DNA of 64,000 nt from Kitasatospora sp. NBC_00458. Lineage in GTDB: Bacteria; Actinomycetota; Actinomycetes; Streptomycetales; Streptomycetaceae. Below the pieces are notes generated by a model, which was not told the origin of the DNA, searched no databases, and saw only the letters and a program-made list of their open reading frames with translations. The DNA is taken from the NCBI RefSeq assembly GCF_036013975.1, contig NZ_CP107904.1, positions 186,001 to 250,000 of the forward strand. The letters are read 5' to 3'. A program made the translations under genes and the position numbers. Each line of letters starts with the position of its first letter. The first letter of the stretch is position 1. This document shows positions 42,951 to 51,730 of the stretch, in pieces.

Positions 42951-43790
42951 CTACGGCCGCTCGAAGTACTGCACCACTCCGCCCGCCGAGAAGCAGAGCG
43001 CGCCCGCGAAGGTCCCCCAGTTCGCGATGTCGGTGTTCACCTGGCTCCCGGTCTCCGGACGGGTGAACGCGGCCAGCGCCGAGACCAGGAACAGCACGGA
43101 CCCGATCTGGTTGACCACCACGATCCACCAGCCGATGCCGCGTGCGTGCCGGCAGAAGTGGCCGTGGCAGACCTCGACGAGCGCGAGGTGCCCCGAGACC
43201 AGGAACAGCACGCACCCCACCATGTCCGGGGCCCAGACCAGCCGGTCCGCCTGCTGCACCGAGAGGCCCTGGAGGAAGGAGTCCAGCAGGTTGACGCCGA
43301 ACACCAGGGTCCCGACGAACAGGACGAAGGTCCCGAGCCAGTCGATCCGCTGGGGCTCGTAACTCCACCACCGCCAGCGCCAGGTGACCGGCGCGTCCGT
43401 TCCGCCGGACCGGCGCGGGGCGTTGACCGCCTGGAGCAGCGAGGCGTAGCCGCCGGTGTTGAAGAACAGGCCTCCGGCGAAGTAGACCGAGGCGATCGCG
43501 GTCGGGCCGACGGCGGTGGTCGCGGCGAGGAGGGCGCCGAGGGCGAAGAGCCCTCCGCCGAGGACGAACGCGACGGCGGCGACCGTGTTGAGCGTGCGCA
43601 GGCGGCGCAGCGCCCGGCCGTCCGCGGTGCGCGGCACCCCCTCCGCGCCCGACTCGGCCAGGGTCCTGAACACGCCCCGCTTGCGGGCCAGCCGGGACTC
43701 CCAGACCGCCAGGCCGCCCTCCGCCCTGCGCCAGGTGACCCGGGTCGTGAACGGTCCCGCGCCCTCGGCGCGCTCGTCGAGACGAACCAT
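42951..43790 (-). CDS. YrhK-like multi-pass membrane protein
   Basis: The protein has 279 aa with about eight membrane helices. The C-terminal part resembles two YrhK-like units (FVGTLVFGVNLLDSFLQ; WIVVVNQIGSVLFLVSALAAF). HGHFCRHARG is a loop rich in possible metal or heme ligands. TACTCT ends six bases before the ATG and no ribosome site exists, so it is probably leaderless. The function is unknown. Confidence 0.7.
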   Translation of the reverse strand: MVRLDERAEGAGPFTTRVTWRRAEGGLAVWESRLARKRGVFRTLAESGAEGVPRTADGRALRRLRTLNTVAAVAFVLGGGLFALGALLAATTAVGPTAIASVYFAGGLFFNTGGYASLLQAVNAPRRSGGTDAPVTWRWRWWSYEPQRIDWLGTFVLFVGTLVFGVNLLDSFLQGLSVQQADRLVWAPDMVGCVLFLVSGHLALVEVCHGHFCRHARGIGWWIVVVNQIGSVLFLVSALAAFTRPETGSQVNTDIANWGTFAGALCFSAGGVVQYFERP

Positions 43791-43868
43791 GGCACGAGAG
43801 TAGGGCCCGTCAGGCCGTTCCCGTCGGATCAGCGCGCGGCACGGACCCGCGGCAGCTCAGGCCACCGC

Positions 43869-44654
43869 TCAGGCGGCCCGGACGGCGTCCACCCAGCGGG
43901 CGAGGTCCTGCTCGGCGAGTTCGGGGTGGGCGAGCAGCCGGTCGCGCACGGCGGTGAGCACGGGCCCGCCGCCCGCCAGCGCGAGGTCCTTGGCGGCCAG
44001 CCGCACCGGGAAGTCCGCGTCGGTGGCCCGGGCCCGGCCGACCGCGCCGCCCAGCGGGCCGCCCGCCAGCGCCCCCAGGGCCAGCTCCTCGGGGAGGCCG
44101 AGCGAGTCGGCCAGCGCGAGTGCCTCGGCGACCACCGCGACGCCCCCGATCACGGCGCCGATCACCACCAGCTTCAGTGCCGCGCCCGACCCGGGACCGC
44201 CGCAGCGCACCACCGAGCCGAGTGTCTCCAGCACCGGCATGACGCGGTCGAGGTCGGCCGGTTCGCCGCCCGCCAGCACGGTCAGCCCGCCCGAGGCGGC
44301 CGGGCCGACGCTCCCGAGCACCGGTGCGTCCACCAGCCCGACCCCGAGCGGCAGCCGCCGGCGCAGGTCGGCCACCGCCGCCGGCCCGACGGAGGACATG
44401 TCGCTCCAGATCGTGTCGGGCAGCAGCTCCCCGGTGAACCGTTCGGCCACCGCCGTCAGCGCCGCCGGGTCGGACAGCATCGTGATGACGACGCCCGCCC
44501 CGCGCACCGCCTCGGCCGGGTCGGCGGCCTCCGGCAGCCCCTCCGCCCTGCCGGGCGTGCGGTTCCACACCGTCAACGGGTGTCCTGCGGCGGCGAGTCG
44601 GCGGGCCATCGGCTGACCCATTCGGCCGAGGCCGAGGAATGCGATCTTCTCCAT
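43869..44654 (-). CDS. NAD(P)-dependent dehydrogenase, 3-hydroxyisobutyrate dehydrogenase-like
   Basis: The protein has 261 aa, shorter than the usual 290-300. It begins IAFLGLGRMGQPMARRL (GxGxxG Rossmann start) and WNRTPGRAEGL (the Arg suggests NADPH). VVITMLSDPAAL is the strand 4 region, DAPVLGSVGPAASG the substrate-binding DxPVxGS motif with Leu inserted in place of Ser, and GAALKLVVIG the catalytic-lysine helix (usual GxxxKxxxN with Asn replaced here). It may be a beta-hydroxyacid dehydrogenase or an imine reductase relative. It is divergent from a LysR gene, its likely regulator. Confidence 0.8.
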   Translation of the reverse strand: MEKIAFLGLGRMGQPMARRLAAAGHPLTVWNRTPGRAEGLPEAADPAEAVRGAGVVITMLSDPAALTAVAERFTGELLPDTIWSDMSSVGPAAVADLRRRLPLGVGLVDAPVLGSVGPAASGGLTVLAGGEPADLDRVMPVLETLGSVVRCGGPGSGAALKLVVIGAVIGGVAVVAEALALADSLGLPEELALGALAGGPLGGAVGRARATDADFPVRLAAKDLALAGGGPVLTAVRDRLLAHPELAEQDLARWVDAVRAA

Positions 44655-44699
44655 GCCTCCAGGCTAGGAACGGTCGAGCCAGGCGACAAGCGAATGTCT

Positions 44700-44716
44700 C
44701 GCATGGTAGCCATGCG
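44700..44716. promoter_or_regulatory. Palindrome between dehydrogenase and LysR genes
   Basis: CGCATGG-TAG-CCATGCG is a perfect inverted repeat ending two bases before the LysR start. LysR proteins bind dyad sites in the shared intergenic region, so autoregulation is plausible. Confidence 0.45.
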
Positions 44717-44718
44717 GG

Positions 44719-45621
44719 ATGGACATGGCATGGCTCGAAGTCTTCCGCACCGCGGCCCGGCTGGGCTCGTTCACCGCCGCCGGCGAGCGGCTGGGGTTCA
44801 CCCAGTCCGCGATATCGCGTCAGATCTCCACGCTGGAGGCCGAGTTCGGCGCTCCGCTGTTCGACCGCCTGGCCCGCGGGGTGCGGCTCACCGAGCACGG
44901 GCGCACCCTGCTGCCGCACGCCGAGGCGCTGCTGGAACGGCTGGACGGCACCCGCCGCGACCTGGCGGCGCTCACCGAGCTGGACCTCGGCCGGCTGCGG
45001 CTCGGCGCCTTCGACAGTGCCAACGCCGCCCTGGTGCCGGCCGCCCTGGCGGCGTTCCGGGCGGCGCACCCGCAGATCGGCGTGTCGCTCACCGAGGGGC
45101 TGTCGGCCGCCCTGCTCGACCGGCTGCGGGACGGCGCGATCGACCTCGCGGTGGTCTCCGCCTATCCCGAACACCCCTACGACACCGAGCTGTTCGATCT
45201 CCGTCCGCTGGTCGACGACCCGGTCCTGGTGGCCGTTCCGCCGGACCACCCGCTGGCCGGCCGGGAGGTGGTGCGGCTGTCCGAACTGGCCGACGAGCAC
45301 TGGATCGCCGTCAGCCGGCGGGCCGAGTCCACCCTGCTGGCCGCCTGCGTGCGCAGCGGGTTCCGGCCCCGGATCGAGTACGAGGTGGCGGGGTGGCCGG
45401 CCAAGCTCGGCCTGGTGGCCGTCGGCCTGGGCGTCACCCTGATCCCGGCGCTGGCCGCCCGGGCCGCCCGTCCGGACGTCGCGCTCGTCCCGCTGCACCC
45501 GGACGACACGCCCGTCCGCCTGGTGCGCACCGCCGTCCGCCGGGGCTGGTCGGTCCCCCCTGCGGTGACCGCCTTCCTCGACCACCTGGCCGCGGCGGCC
45601 CGGCCGTCCCGGCGGGGCTGA
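44719..45621 (+). CDS. LysR-family transcriptional regulator
   Basis: The protein has 300 aa, the standard length. The HTH fills residues 3-60 (FTAAGERLGFTQSAISRQISTLEAEFG). The co-inducer domain starts near 92 (GRLRLGAFDSANAALVPAAL) and includes VAVPPDHPLAG. The start could be the ATG at 44719 or at 44725; no good ribosome site is seen. It is divergent from the dehydrogenase gene, the classical LysR arrangement. Downstream lies the indigoidine synthetase in the same direction, 326 bases away. Confidence 0.88.
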   Translation: MDMAWLEVFRTAARLGSFTAAGERLGFTQSAISRQISTLEAEFGAPLFDRLARGVRLTEHGRTLLPHAEALLERLDGTRRDLAALTELDLGRLRLGAFDSANAALVPAALAAFRAAHPQIGVSLTEGLSAALLDRLRDGAIDLAVVSAYPEHPYDTELFDLRPLVDDPVLVAVPPDHPLAGREVVRLSELADEHWIAVSRRAESTLLAACVRSGFRPRIEYEVAGWPAKLGLVAVGLGVTLIPALAARAARPDVALVPLHPDDTPVRLVRTAVRRGWSVPPAVTAFLDHLAAAARPSRRG

Positions 45622-45947
45622 GCGCCCTCGGGCGGGCGGGTCGGCCGGCTTCGCCGGCCACCGGTCCGGTGCCGCGCCGGCCGACCGGGGAGCGCGGTCG
45701 GGGAGCGCGGTCCGGGACCGGGACCGCCCGGGACCGGCCCCGGGTCCGGATGGGGCCCGGGGCTGGGACACCCGGGACCGGGGCGGGCGCGACCGGGCGG
45801 AACCGGGCGGCGGACCGGGCGGGAAGTCGGGCCGGGAGACGACCCCTGCCCCAGGCATCCGGGACGCCGGGCGGCGGACCTTGGAGGTCACGCCCGGCCG
45901 GTGCCGGGCGGCCGCCCCGTTCCGCACCCACCCACGGGAACCCCCTC
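45622..45947. other. 326-base gap before the indigoidine synthetase
   Basis: A small hairpin (45643-45649 with 45653-45659) may end the LysR transcript. The rest is GC-rich with short GGGACCGG-like repeats. No gene and no clear promoter boxes could be recognised. Confidence 0.4.
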
Positions 45948-48900
45948 ATGACCGCACAGCCCGTCCCGTCCGCCGCCCTCCTCGACGCCCGACGCTCCGT
46001 CTGCCTGCCCGACCTGCTCCGCGAGCAGGTGGCCGCCCGGCCCGACGCCACGGCCGTGACCGGCGGCGACGGCCGGCTCAGCTACCGCGGGCTCGGCGAG
46101 GCCGCCGACGCCCTCGGCGCCCATCTGCACCAGCTGGGCGTGGCCGCCGACGACTGCGTCGGCCTGTACACCGAGCCCTCCCTCGACCTGATGACCGGAG
46201 CCTGGGGCATCCTCTGCGCGGGCGCCGCCTACCTGCCGCTCTCCCCGGAGTACCCGGAGGAGCGGATCCGCTACATGATCGAGTCGAGCGGGACGAGGGT
46301 GGTCGTCACCCAGGCCCACCTGCGGGACCGGGTGGCCGGGCTGGTCCCGGCCGGCGTCCGGATCGTCACACCCGCCGACGCCCGGGCCGCCGCCACCACG
46401 ACCGCCGTCACCGCCGCTGCCGACGCCTCGCACCCGATCCCGCACCAGAGCCAGGGCCCCGGCGACCGCCCGCCCGGCCCGGCCCCGGACGCGCTGGCGT
46501 ACGTCATCTACACCTCCGGCAGCACCGGCCGCCCCAAGGGCGTGATGATCGAGCACCGGAGCATCGTGTCGCAGCTGCGCTGGCTGGCCGACGCCGGCCA
46601 CCTCGGCCCGGACACCACCGTGCTGCAGAAGACCCCGATGAGCTTCGACGCGGCGCAGTGGGAGATCCTCGCCCCCGCCGCGGGCGCGCACGTGGTGATG
46701 GGCGCACCGGGCGTCTACCGCGACCCGGACGGTCTGATCGACACCGTGCTGGAGCACGGCGTGACCGCCCTGCAGTGCGTGCCCACCCTGCTCCAGGCCC
46801 TGCTGGACACCGACCGGCTGGCCGGCTGCACCACGCTGCGCGCGGTCTACTCGGGCGGCGAGGCGCTCTCCGTCCGGCTCGCCCGGACGCTCACCGCCGC
46901 CCTCCCCCGGGCCTCGCTGGTCAACCTCTACGGGCCGACCGAGTGCACCATCAACGCGACCGCCCACCGGGTGGACCCGGAGTACCTCGGCGGGGGTTCC
47001 GGTTCGGTGCCGATCGGCGTGCCGGTCGACCGCACCCGCTGCTTCGTGCTGGACGCGGAGCTGGCCCCGGTGGAGGTCGGCGCCACCGGGGAGCTGTACA
47101 TCGGCGGGATCCAGCTGGCCCGGGGCTACCTGAACCGGCCCGACCTGACGGCGGAGCGGTTCGTCGCCTCCCCGTACCTGCGGGGCGAGCGGCTGTACCG
47201 CACCGGCGACCTCGCCCAGTGGAACCCGGACGGCACCCTGCAGTGCGCCGGCCGGGTGGACAACCAGGTGAAGCTGCGCGGCTACCGCGTCGAGCTGGAC
47301 GAGATCGCGCTGGCGATCGAGGAGCACACCTGGGTGCGCCGGGCCGCCGCCGTGGTCACCGACGACGCGCGGACGGGGCACCGGAACCTGGTGGCCTGCG
47401 TGGAGCTGAACCCCAAGGAGGCGGCCCTGATGGACCAGGGCAGCCACGGCGGGCACCACCGGTCCAAGGCGAGCAGGCTCCAGGTGAGGGCGCAGCTGTC
47501 GAACCCCGGTGTGCGGAGCCCGGGCCGGCTGGCGGGGCGGCCGGTGCTCGCCCTGCCGGGGCGCCGGGAGACCGCCCGGCAGCGCCGGGAGACATTCGCC
47601 CGCAAGACCTACCGGTTCTTCGAGGGCGGCCCGGTGACCAGGGACGACCTGCTCGCGCTGCTCGCCGCACCGCACCCGGCCGGCGGGCCGGTCCGCCGGA
47701 GCGGTGGCGTGACCCTCGCCGAACTGGGCGGGATCCTGCGGTGGTTCGGGCAGTTCCACAGCGCGGAGCGGCTGCTGCCGAAGTACGCGTACGCGTCGCC
47801 CGGCGCCCTGTACGCCACCCAGCTGTACCTGGAGACGGACGGGTCCCAGGGCCTGGCGGCGGGCGTCCACTACTACCACCCGGTCGACCACGGTCTGGTG
47901 AGGGTCGGCGACGCGGCCGGGGACGCCGTCCCGCTGGCCCTGCACTTCCTCGGCCGGCGCGGCGCCATCGAACCGGTGTACCGCAACAACATCCGGGAGG
48001 TCCTGGAGTTCGAGACCGGGCACATGCTCGGCGTGCTGGAGGAGGTGCTGCCCGGGTACGGGCTGGCCGTCCGGCCGCTCGGGTTCGAGCCGGCCGTCCG
48101 GGAGCGGCTGGACGTCGCCGCGGAGGACCTCTACCTGGGCAGCTTCACCGTCGTCCCGGAGGACGGGCGGCCGCACCGGGACGACACCGAGCTCTACCTC
48201 CAGGCCCACCCCGGCCGGGTCGAGGGCCTGGCGGCGGGCACCTACCGGTACGCGGACGGCGGGCTGACCAGGATCTCGGCCGAGCTGGTGGAGGCCCGGC
48301 ACGTGATCGCGATCAACCAGCAGGTCCACCGGCGGTCGGCGTTCGGCATCACGGCGGTGAGCCGGGCGGCGGAGCCGTGGCTGGAGTACGTCGGCCTCGG
48401 CACCCGGCTGCACCACCTGCAGCGCAACGGGCTCGGCCTGGGGTTCATGTCCTCGGGCTACAGCTCGAAGACCGGGCACCCGCTGCCGGCCGCCCGCCGG
48501 CTGGACGCGATCCTCGCCTCCAGCGGGATCGCGGCCGGTCCGTCGTACTTCTTCCTCGGCGGGCGGGTGAGCGGGGAGCAGGTCCGCAGCGAGGGCATGC
48601 GCGAGGACGCCGTCCACATGAAGGGCCCGGCGGAGATGATCAGGGACGAGCTGGCCGCCGCGCTGCCGGACTACATGGTCCCCAACCGGGTGCTGATCCT
48701 GGACGAGCTGCCGCTCACCGCCAACGGCAAGGTCGACGCCAAGGCGCTGGCCGCCGCCGAGCAGGTGCGGGACGCCGACACGGGCGCGCCGTTCGTGGCC
48801 CCGTCGACGCCGACCGAGCGCCGGCTCGCCGAGGTCTGGGGCGCCGCGCTGAAGTACGAGGCGGTCTCGCTGGCCGACGAGTTCTTCGCGGCGGGCGGGA

Positions 48901-49865
48901 ACTCGCTGATCGCGGTGGCGCTGGTCAACCGGGTGAACCGGGAGTTCGGCGTCCGGCTCCCGCTCCAGGTGCTGTTCGAGAGCCCCCGGCTGGCCGAGCT
49001 CGCGGAGCGGATCGAGCGCACCGGTACCGGCGCTCACGACGGTTCCGACGGGTCCGGCGATGCCGCCTCGCGGCTGGTCCCGCTGCACCGCGGGGGCACC
49101 GGCGACCCGGTGTTCTGCTGGCCGGGGCTGGGCGGCTACCCGATGAACCTGCGGCCGCTCGCCGGCCGGTCGGGCCGGCCGTTCTACGGAGTCCAGACGC
49201 ACGGCATCAACCCCGGGGAGACGCCGTACCCGACGATCCGGGAGATGGCCGCCGCCGACGTGGCGGAGATCCGCCGGATCCGCCCGGAGGGTCCGTACAC
49301 CCTGTGGGGGTACTCCTTCGGCGCCCGGGTGGCGTTCGAGGCCGCCTGGCAGCTGGAGCGGGCCGGTCAGCGGGTGGACGACCTGCTGCTGATCTGCCCG
49401 GGCAACCCGGAGCTGCGGAAGGCCGACGGCGAGCGGTACGGCCGCGAGTACTCGTACCGCAACCCGGCGTACCTGACGATCCTGTACTCGGTGTTCGCGG
49501 GCTCGATCAGCGGGCCGGGGCTGGCCCGGTGCCTGGCCGAGGTCCGCGACGAGGACGGGTTCGCCGCCTTCGTGCACGGGCTGCTGCCGGAGCTGGACGA
49601 GGAGATGGTCCGCCGGATCGCCCGGATCGTCGGGGAGACGTACGAGTTCGAGTACAGCTTCCGCGAGCTGACCGAGCGGCGGCTGGCGGCGCCGGTGACC
49701 CTCTTCAAGGCCACCGGCGACGACTACTCGTTCATCGAGGACGGCTCCGGCCGCTCGGCGACGGTGCCGGCCGTGGTCCAGCTCGCCGGCGACCACTACG
49801 GGGTGCTGAAGGAGCACGGTGTCGGCGAGCTGGTCGACGCCATCCGGTCCCGGCCGGGCGCCTGA
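45948..49865 (+). CDS. bpsA: Indigoidine synthetase (single-module NRPS, A-Ox-T-TE)
   Basis: The protein has 1305 aa; BpsA/IndC proteins have about 1280. The adenylation domain starts near residue 25, with A3 TSGSTGRPKG near 186, A5 NLYGPTECT near 326 and A8 KLRGYRVELDEI near 441. An oxidase domain of the nitroreductase/SagB type (about 545-890) is inserted before A10 (TANGKVDAK near 926), as only in this family. The carrier Ser is in GGNSL near 986 and the thioesterase Ser in GYSFGAR near 1123. The code read by alignment to GrsA, DAWQVSLINK, resembles glutamine codes. It would cyclise and oxidise two glutamines to the blue pigment indigoidine. It needs a phosphopantetheinyl transferase, not encoded in this window. 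Confidence 0.93.
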   Translation: MTAQPVPSAALLDARRSVCLPDLLREQVAARPDATAVTGGDGRLSYRGLGEAADALGAHLHQLGVAADDCVGLYTEPSLDLMTGAWGILCAGAAYLPLSPEYPEERIRYMIESSGTRVVVTQAHLRDRVAGLVPAGVRIVTPADARAAATTTAVTAAADASHPIPHQSQGPGDRPPGPAPDALAYVIYTSGSTGRPKGVMIEHRSIVSQLRWLADAGHLGPDTTVLQKTPMSFDAAQWEILAPAAGAHVVMGAPGVYRDPDGLIDTVLEHGVTALQCVPTLLQALLDTDRLAGCTTLRAVYSGGEALSVRLARTLTAALPRASLVNLYGPTECTINATAHRVDPEYLGGGSGSVPIGVPVDRTRCFVLDAELAPVEVGATGELYIGGIQLARGYLNRPDLTAERFVASPYLRGERLYRTGDLAQWNPDGTLQCAGRVDNQVKLRGYRVELDEIALAIEEHTWVRRAAAVVTDDARTGHRNLVACVELNPKEAALMDQGSHGGHHRSKASRLQVRAQLSNPGVRSPGRLAGRPVLALPGRRETARQRRETFARKTYRFFEGGPVTRDDLLALLAAPHPAGGPVRRSGGVTLAELGGILRWFGQFHSAERLLPKYAYASPGALYATQLYLETDGSQGLAAGVHYYHPVDHGLVRVGDAAGDAVPLALHFLGRRGAIEPVYRNNIREVLEFETGHMLGVLEEVLPGYGLAVRPLGFEPAVRERLDVAAEDLYLGSFTVVPEDGRPHRDDTELYLQAHPGRVEGLAAGTYRYADGGLTRISAELVEARHVIAINQQVHRRSAFGITAVSRAAEPWLEYVGLGTRLHHLQRNGLGLGFMSSGYSSKTGHPLPAARRLDAILASSGIAAGPSYFFLGGRVSGEQVRSEGMREDAVHMKGPAEMIRDELAAALPDYMVPNRVLILDELPLTANGKVDAKALAAAEQVRDADTGAPFVAPSTPTERRLAEVWGAALKYEAVSLADEFFAAGGNSLIAVALVNRVNREFGVRLPLQVLFESPRLAELAERIERTGTGAHDGSDGSGDAASRLVPLHRGGTGDPVFCWPGLGGYPMNLRPLAGRSGRPFYGVQTHGINPGETPYPTIREMAAADVAEIRRIRPEGPYTLWGYSFGARVAFEAAWQLERAGQRVDDLLLICPGNPELRKADGERYGREYSYRNPAYLTILYSVFAGSISGPGLARCLAEVRDEDGFAAFVHGLLPELDEEMVRRIARIVGETYEFEYSFRELTERRLAAPVTLFKATGDDYSFIEDGSGRSATVPAVVQLAGDHYGVLKEHGVGELVDAIRSRPGA

Positions 49866-49918
49866 ACACCCGGACGCCCTGAACCCCGGACGCCCTGACA
49901 CCCCGGCACCCCACCAGC

Positions 49919-49959
49919 CCGGTCCGGTCCGGTCGCCGCGAGCGGCCGGACCGGACCGG
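49919..49959. terminator. Terminator between indigoidine synthetase and ArsR genes
   Basis: A perfect 14-base stem (49919-49932 with 49946-49959) made of CCGGT/ACCGG repeats lies between two convergent genes. Confidence 0.7.
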
Positions 49960-49995
49960 CCCACCGCCCTCGGACGGTCCACGCCTGGCACGCCC

Positions 49996-50445
49996 TCAGG
50001 GGCGCGTCCCCTTTCCCGCGCCCCCCGCGTTCGCCGCGGGCGCCCCCGACACCCCGGCGGCGTCCGCGGCTCCGGCGGGGTCCCCGGCCTCGGCGGCCTC
50101 AGCGGCCTCGGCGGCCTCGGCGAGCAGCTTGATCCGCGCCAGCCGCCGGTCCCAGTCCGCCGCGAGCGAGGCCATCCACCGCGCGGTCGCGTCCAGCGCC
50201 GCCGGCCGGACGGCGTAGCGGACCTCCCGCCCGGCCCGGTGGCCGGCGACCAGCCCCGCGGCCTCCAGCACGGCGAGGTGCTTGACCACGGCCTGCCGGG
50301 TGACGGGCAGCGGCTCCGCGAGGGTGGTCGCGGTCGCCTCGCCGCGGGCGGCGAGCAGGTCGAGCAGCCGGCGCCGGGTCGGGTCCGCCAGCGCGCCGAG
50401 CACGCCGTCGACGACCTCGGTGCCGGCGCCCCGCTCCTGCGTCAC
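49996..50445 (-). CDS. ArsR-family winged-helix regulator
   Basis: The protein has 149 aa from the GTG at 50445, which overlaps the SRPBCC stop (GTGA). The HTH reads LADPTRRRLLDLLAARGEATATTLAEPLPVTRQAVVKHLAVLEAAGLV, the non-metal ArsR type that pairs with SRPBCC/AHSA1 proteins. There is no metal-binding ELCVC motif. The last about 45 residues are an Ala/Glu then Gly/Ala tail. Its likely operator is the GCAAC-N6-GTTGC pair upstream of the two-gene unit. Confidence 0.85.
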   Translation of the reverse strand: MTQERGAGTEVVDGVLGALADPTRRRLLDLLAARGEATATTLAEPLPVTRQAVVKHLAVLEAAGLVAGHRAGREVRYAVRPAALDATARWMASLAADWDRRLARIKLLAEAAEAAEAAEAGDPAGAADAAGVSGAPAANAGGAGKGTRP

Positions 50446-50888
50446 TCCGACCTCTGCTCTGCGCGCGTGCGGAGCGCGTCGAACACCTGGGGCCAGCCGC
50501 CGCTGTTGTCCTGGACGGCCTTGCTCCGCTGCTCCTCGGAGGCGGCCAGGGCCGCGAACCCGCTCTCGACGACGCGCAGCCGGGTCTTGTCGCCCTCCGC
50601 GCTCAGGGTGAACTCCACCAGGGTGGAGTTGTCCTCGCGCAGTTCCTCGCCCGGGAACGCGCTGGCCCAGCGGTAGGCCAGGTAGGTCGGCGGTTCGACC
50701 TTCTCCACCCGGACCGGGAAGTCGCCGTACTCGGGGTTGTGCGCCACGACGGACTCGCCCTCGCGGGCCACCGTCCCGGCCACGCCCTCCGGCGTGCCCA
50801 CCCAGAAGCCGGGCTCGGCCACCAGCGACCAGACCCGCTCCAGGGCGGCCTCGATCAGGGTCTCCCGCTCGATCCTGTCCTCGCTCAT
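50442..50888 (-). CDS. SRPBCC (AHSA1-like) protein
   Basis: The protein has 148 aa from the ATG at 50888 with GAGGAG upstream. It opens IERETLIEAALERVWSLVAEPGFWVG, the START/Bet v1-like entry, and has LVEFTLSAEGDKTRLRVVESGF, a typical AHSA1 strand pair. Such proteins bind hydrophobic ligands or assist folding. It is translationally coupled to the ArsR gene; usually the regulator comes first, here the order is reversed. Confidence 0.85.
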   Translation of the reverse strand: MSEDRIERETLIEAALERVWSLVAEPGFWVGTPEGVAGTVAREGESVVAHNPEYGDFPVRVEKVEPPTYLAYRWASAFPGEELREDNSTLVEFTLSAEGDKTRLRVVESGFAALAASEEQRSKAVQDNSGGWPQVFDALRTRAEQRSE

Positions 50889-50916
50889 GGGATGCTCCTC
50901 CGTCGTCACCAATGAA

Positions 50917-50972
50917 TGCAACTCCATGGTTGCACTTCGATCCACTCGGGCGCAACCGGAGAGTTGCGCCCG
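50917..50972. promoter_or_regulatory. Duplicated ArsR operator
   Basis: Two palindromes share GCAAC-N6-GTTGC: 50917-50934 (arms TGCAAC/GTTGCA) and 50947-50972 (ten-base perfect arms 50947-50956 and 50963-50972), 34 bases apart. They lie just upstream of the SRPBCC/ArsR genes. The second could also act as a terminator for the gene ending at 50989. Confidence 0.6.
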
Positions 50973-50988
50973 AACGGCGTCACGCCGG

Positions 50989-51366
50989 TCAGCCCCACCA
51001 CTGCTCCGGGACGGCGGCCTCCTCCCCCGGCCGCCCGGCCGGCTCCTCGGCGGCCCGCGCGGGACCGGCCGTGACCAGCAGTTCGTCCAGTCCGGTCGCG
51101 GCCACCTGGTAGCCGGACTCGCGCAGCACCACGGCGACCGCGCCGGTGACCGCGACCCTGATCCCCTCGACCGGCGGCGACGGGTCGGCCCCGCCGCCCC
51201 CGCCGTCCCGGCCGGGCCCGTCAGGGCCGTCGACCGGCTGCCAGTCGACCACCACCCCCTGCGGACGGTGGCCGATCCGCAGACCGGACACCCCCCGTCC
51301 GGTGTCGAACCCGGCCCGGGCCAGGTCGGCTGTCACGTCCTCGAAGAGTTCCCGGTGATCCACCAT
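50989..51366 (-). CDS. Hypothetical protein
   Basis: The protein has 125 aa from the ATG at 51366, begins MVDHRELFEDVTADLARAG and ends EQWWG. The middle contains a Gly/Pro/Asp-rich stretch and strands such as GVVVDWQPVDG and IRVAVTGAVAVVLRESGYQV. TACGCT ends six bases before the ATG, so it may be leaderless. Proteins of this size are widespread in streptomycetes, but I cannot name a family. Confidence 0.6.
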   Translation of the reverse strand: MVDHRELFEDVTADLARAGFDTGRGVSGLRIGHRPQGVVVDWQPVDGPDGPGRDGGGGGADPSPPVEGIRVAVTGAVAVVLRESGYQVAATGLDELLVTAGPARAAEEPAGRPGEEAAVPEQWWG

Positions 51367-51730
51367 TGGCGCAGCGTAGGCCCGCCACCGCACCCTCCCC
51401 GGGCACGGCGCGCGCCGAAACGCTTCAGCGCCCCGGCACAGCACCCGGGCGCAGCATCCCGGCACCCCGCGGGGGGTCGCGACGCCCCGGACGGGCCGAC
51501 ACGAGCGGCCGGACGGGCCGATGGACGTGCACAGGCGGCGCGGTGCCGACAGCATGTCAGAGTAAGCGCTCCATCACTTTGAGCAACGGGGTCGGCGGAT
51601 CGGCGGATCCGCGCGTCGGCGTTCCCGGCACCCCCGCATCGAGAGGTCCGATGATCACATCACTCCGCCGGCCGGCAGCTCTGCCGCCGGGCGTCCAGGA
51701 CGTTCCGCAGCGGACGCCGGGGAGCCCGTC
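51367..51730. other. 364-base region upstream of qcrB with a shared 14-mer
   Basis: It contains GACAGCATGTCAGA (51548-51561), identical to a motif in front of the operon at 18752, and several GC-rich short repeats. No gene is visible. Confidence 0.5.

Noticed and set aside
41865-45947. A plus-strand open frame of about 8 kb (41865-49865) that would give a 2666-residue protein
   Set aside because: Only the part from 45948 has NRPS motifs; the upstream half is Arg/Gly/Pro-rich nonsense that overlaps real genes on both strands. It stays open because stops are rare in GC-rich DNA.
45888-49991. A 1367-residue minus-strand frame opposite the indigoidine synthetase
   Set aside because: Same type of antisense shadow; no domain, no ribosome site.
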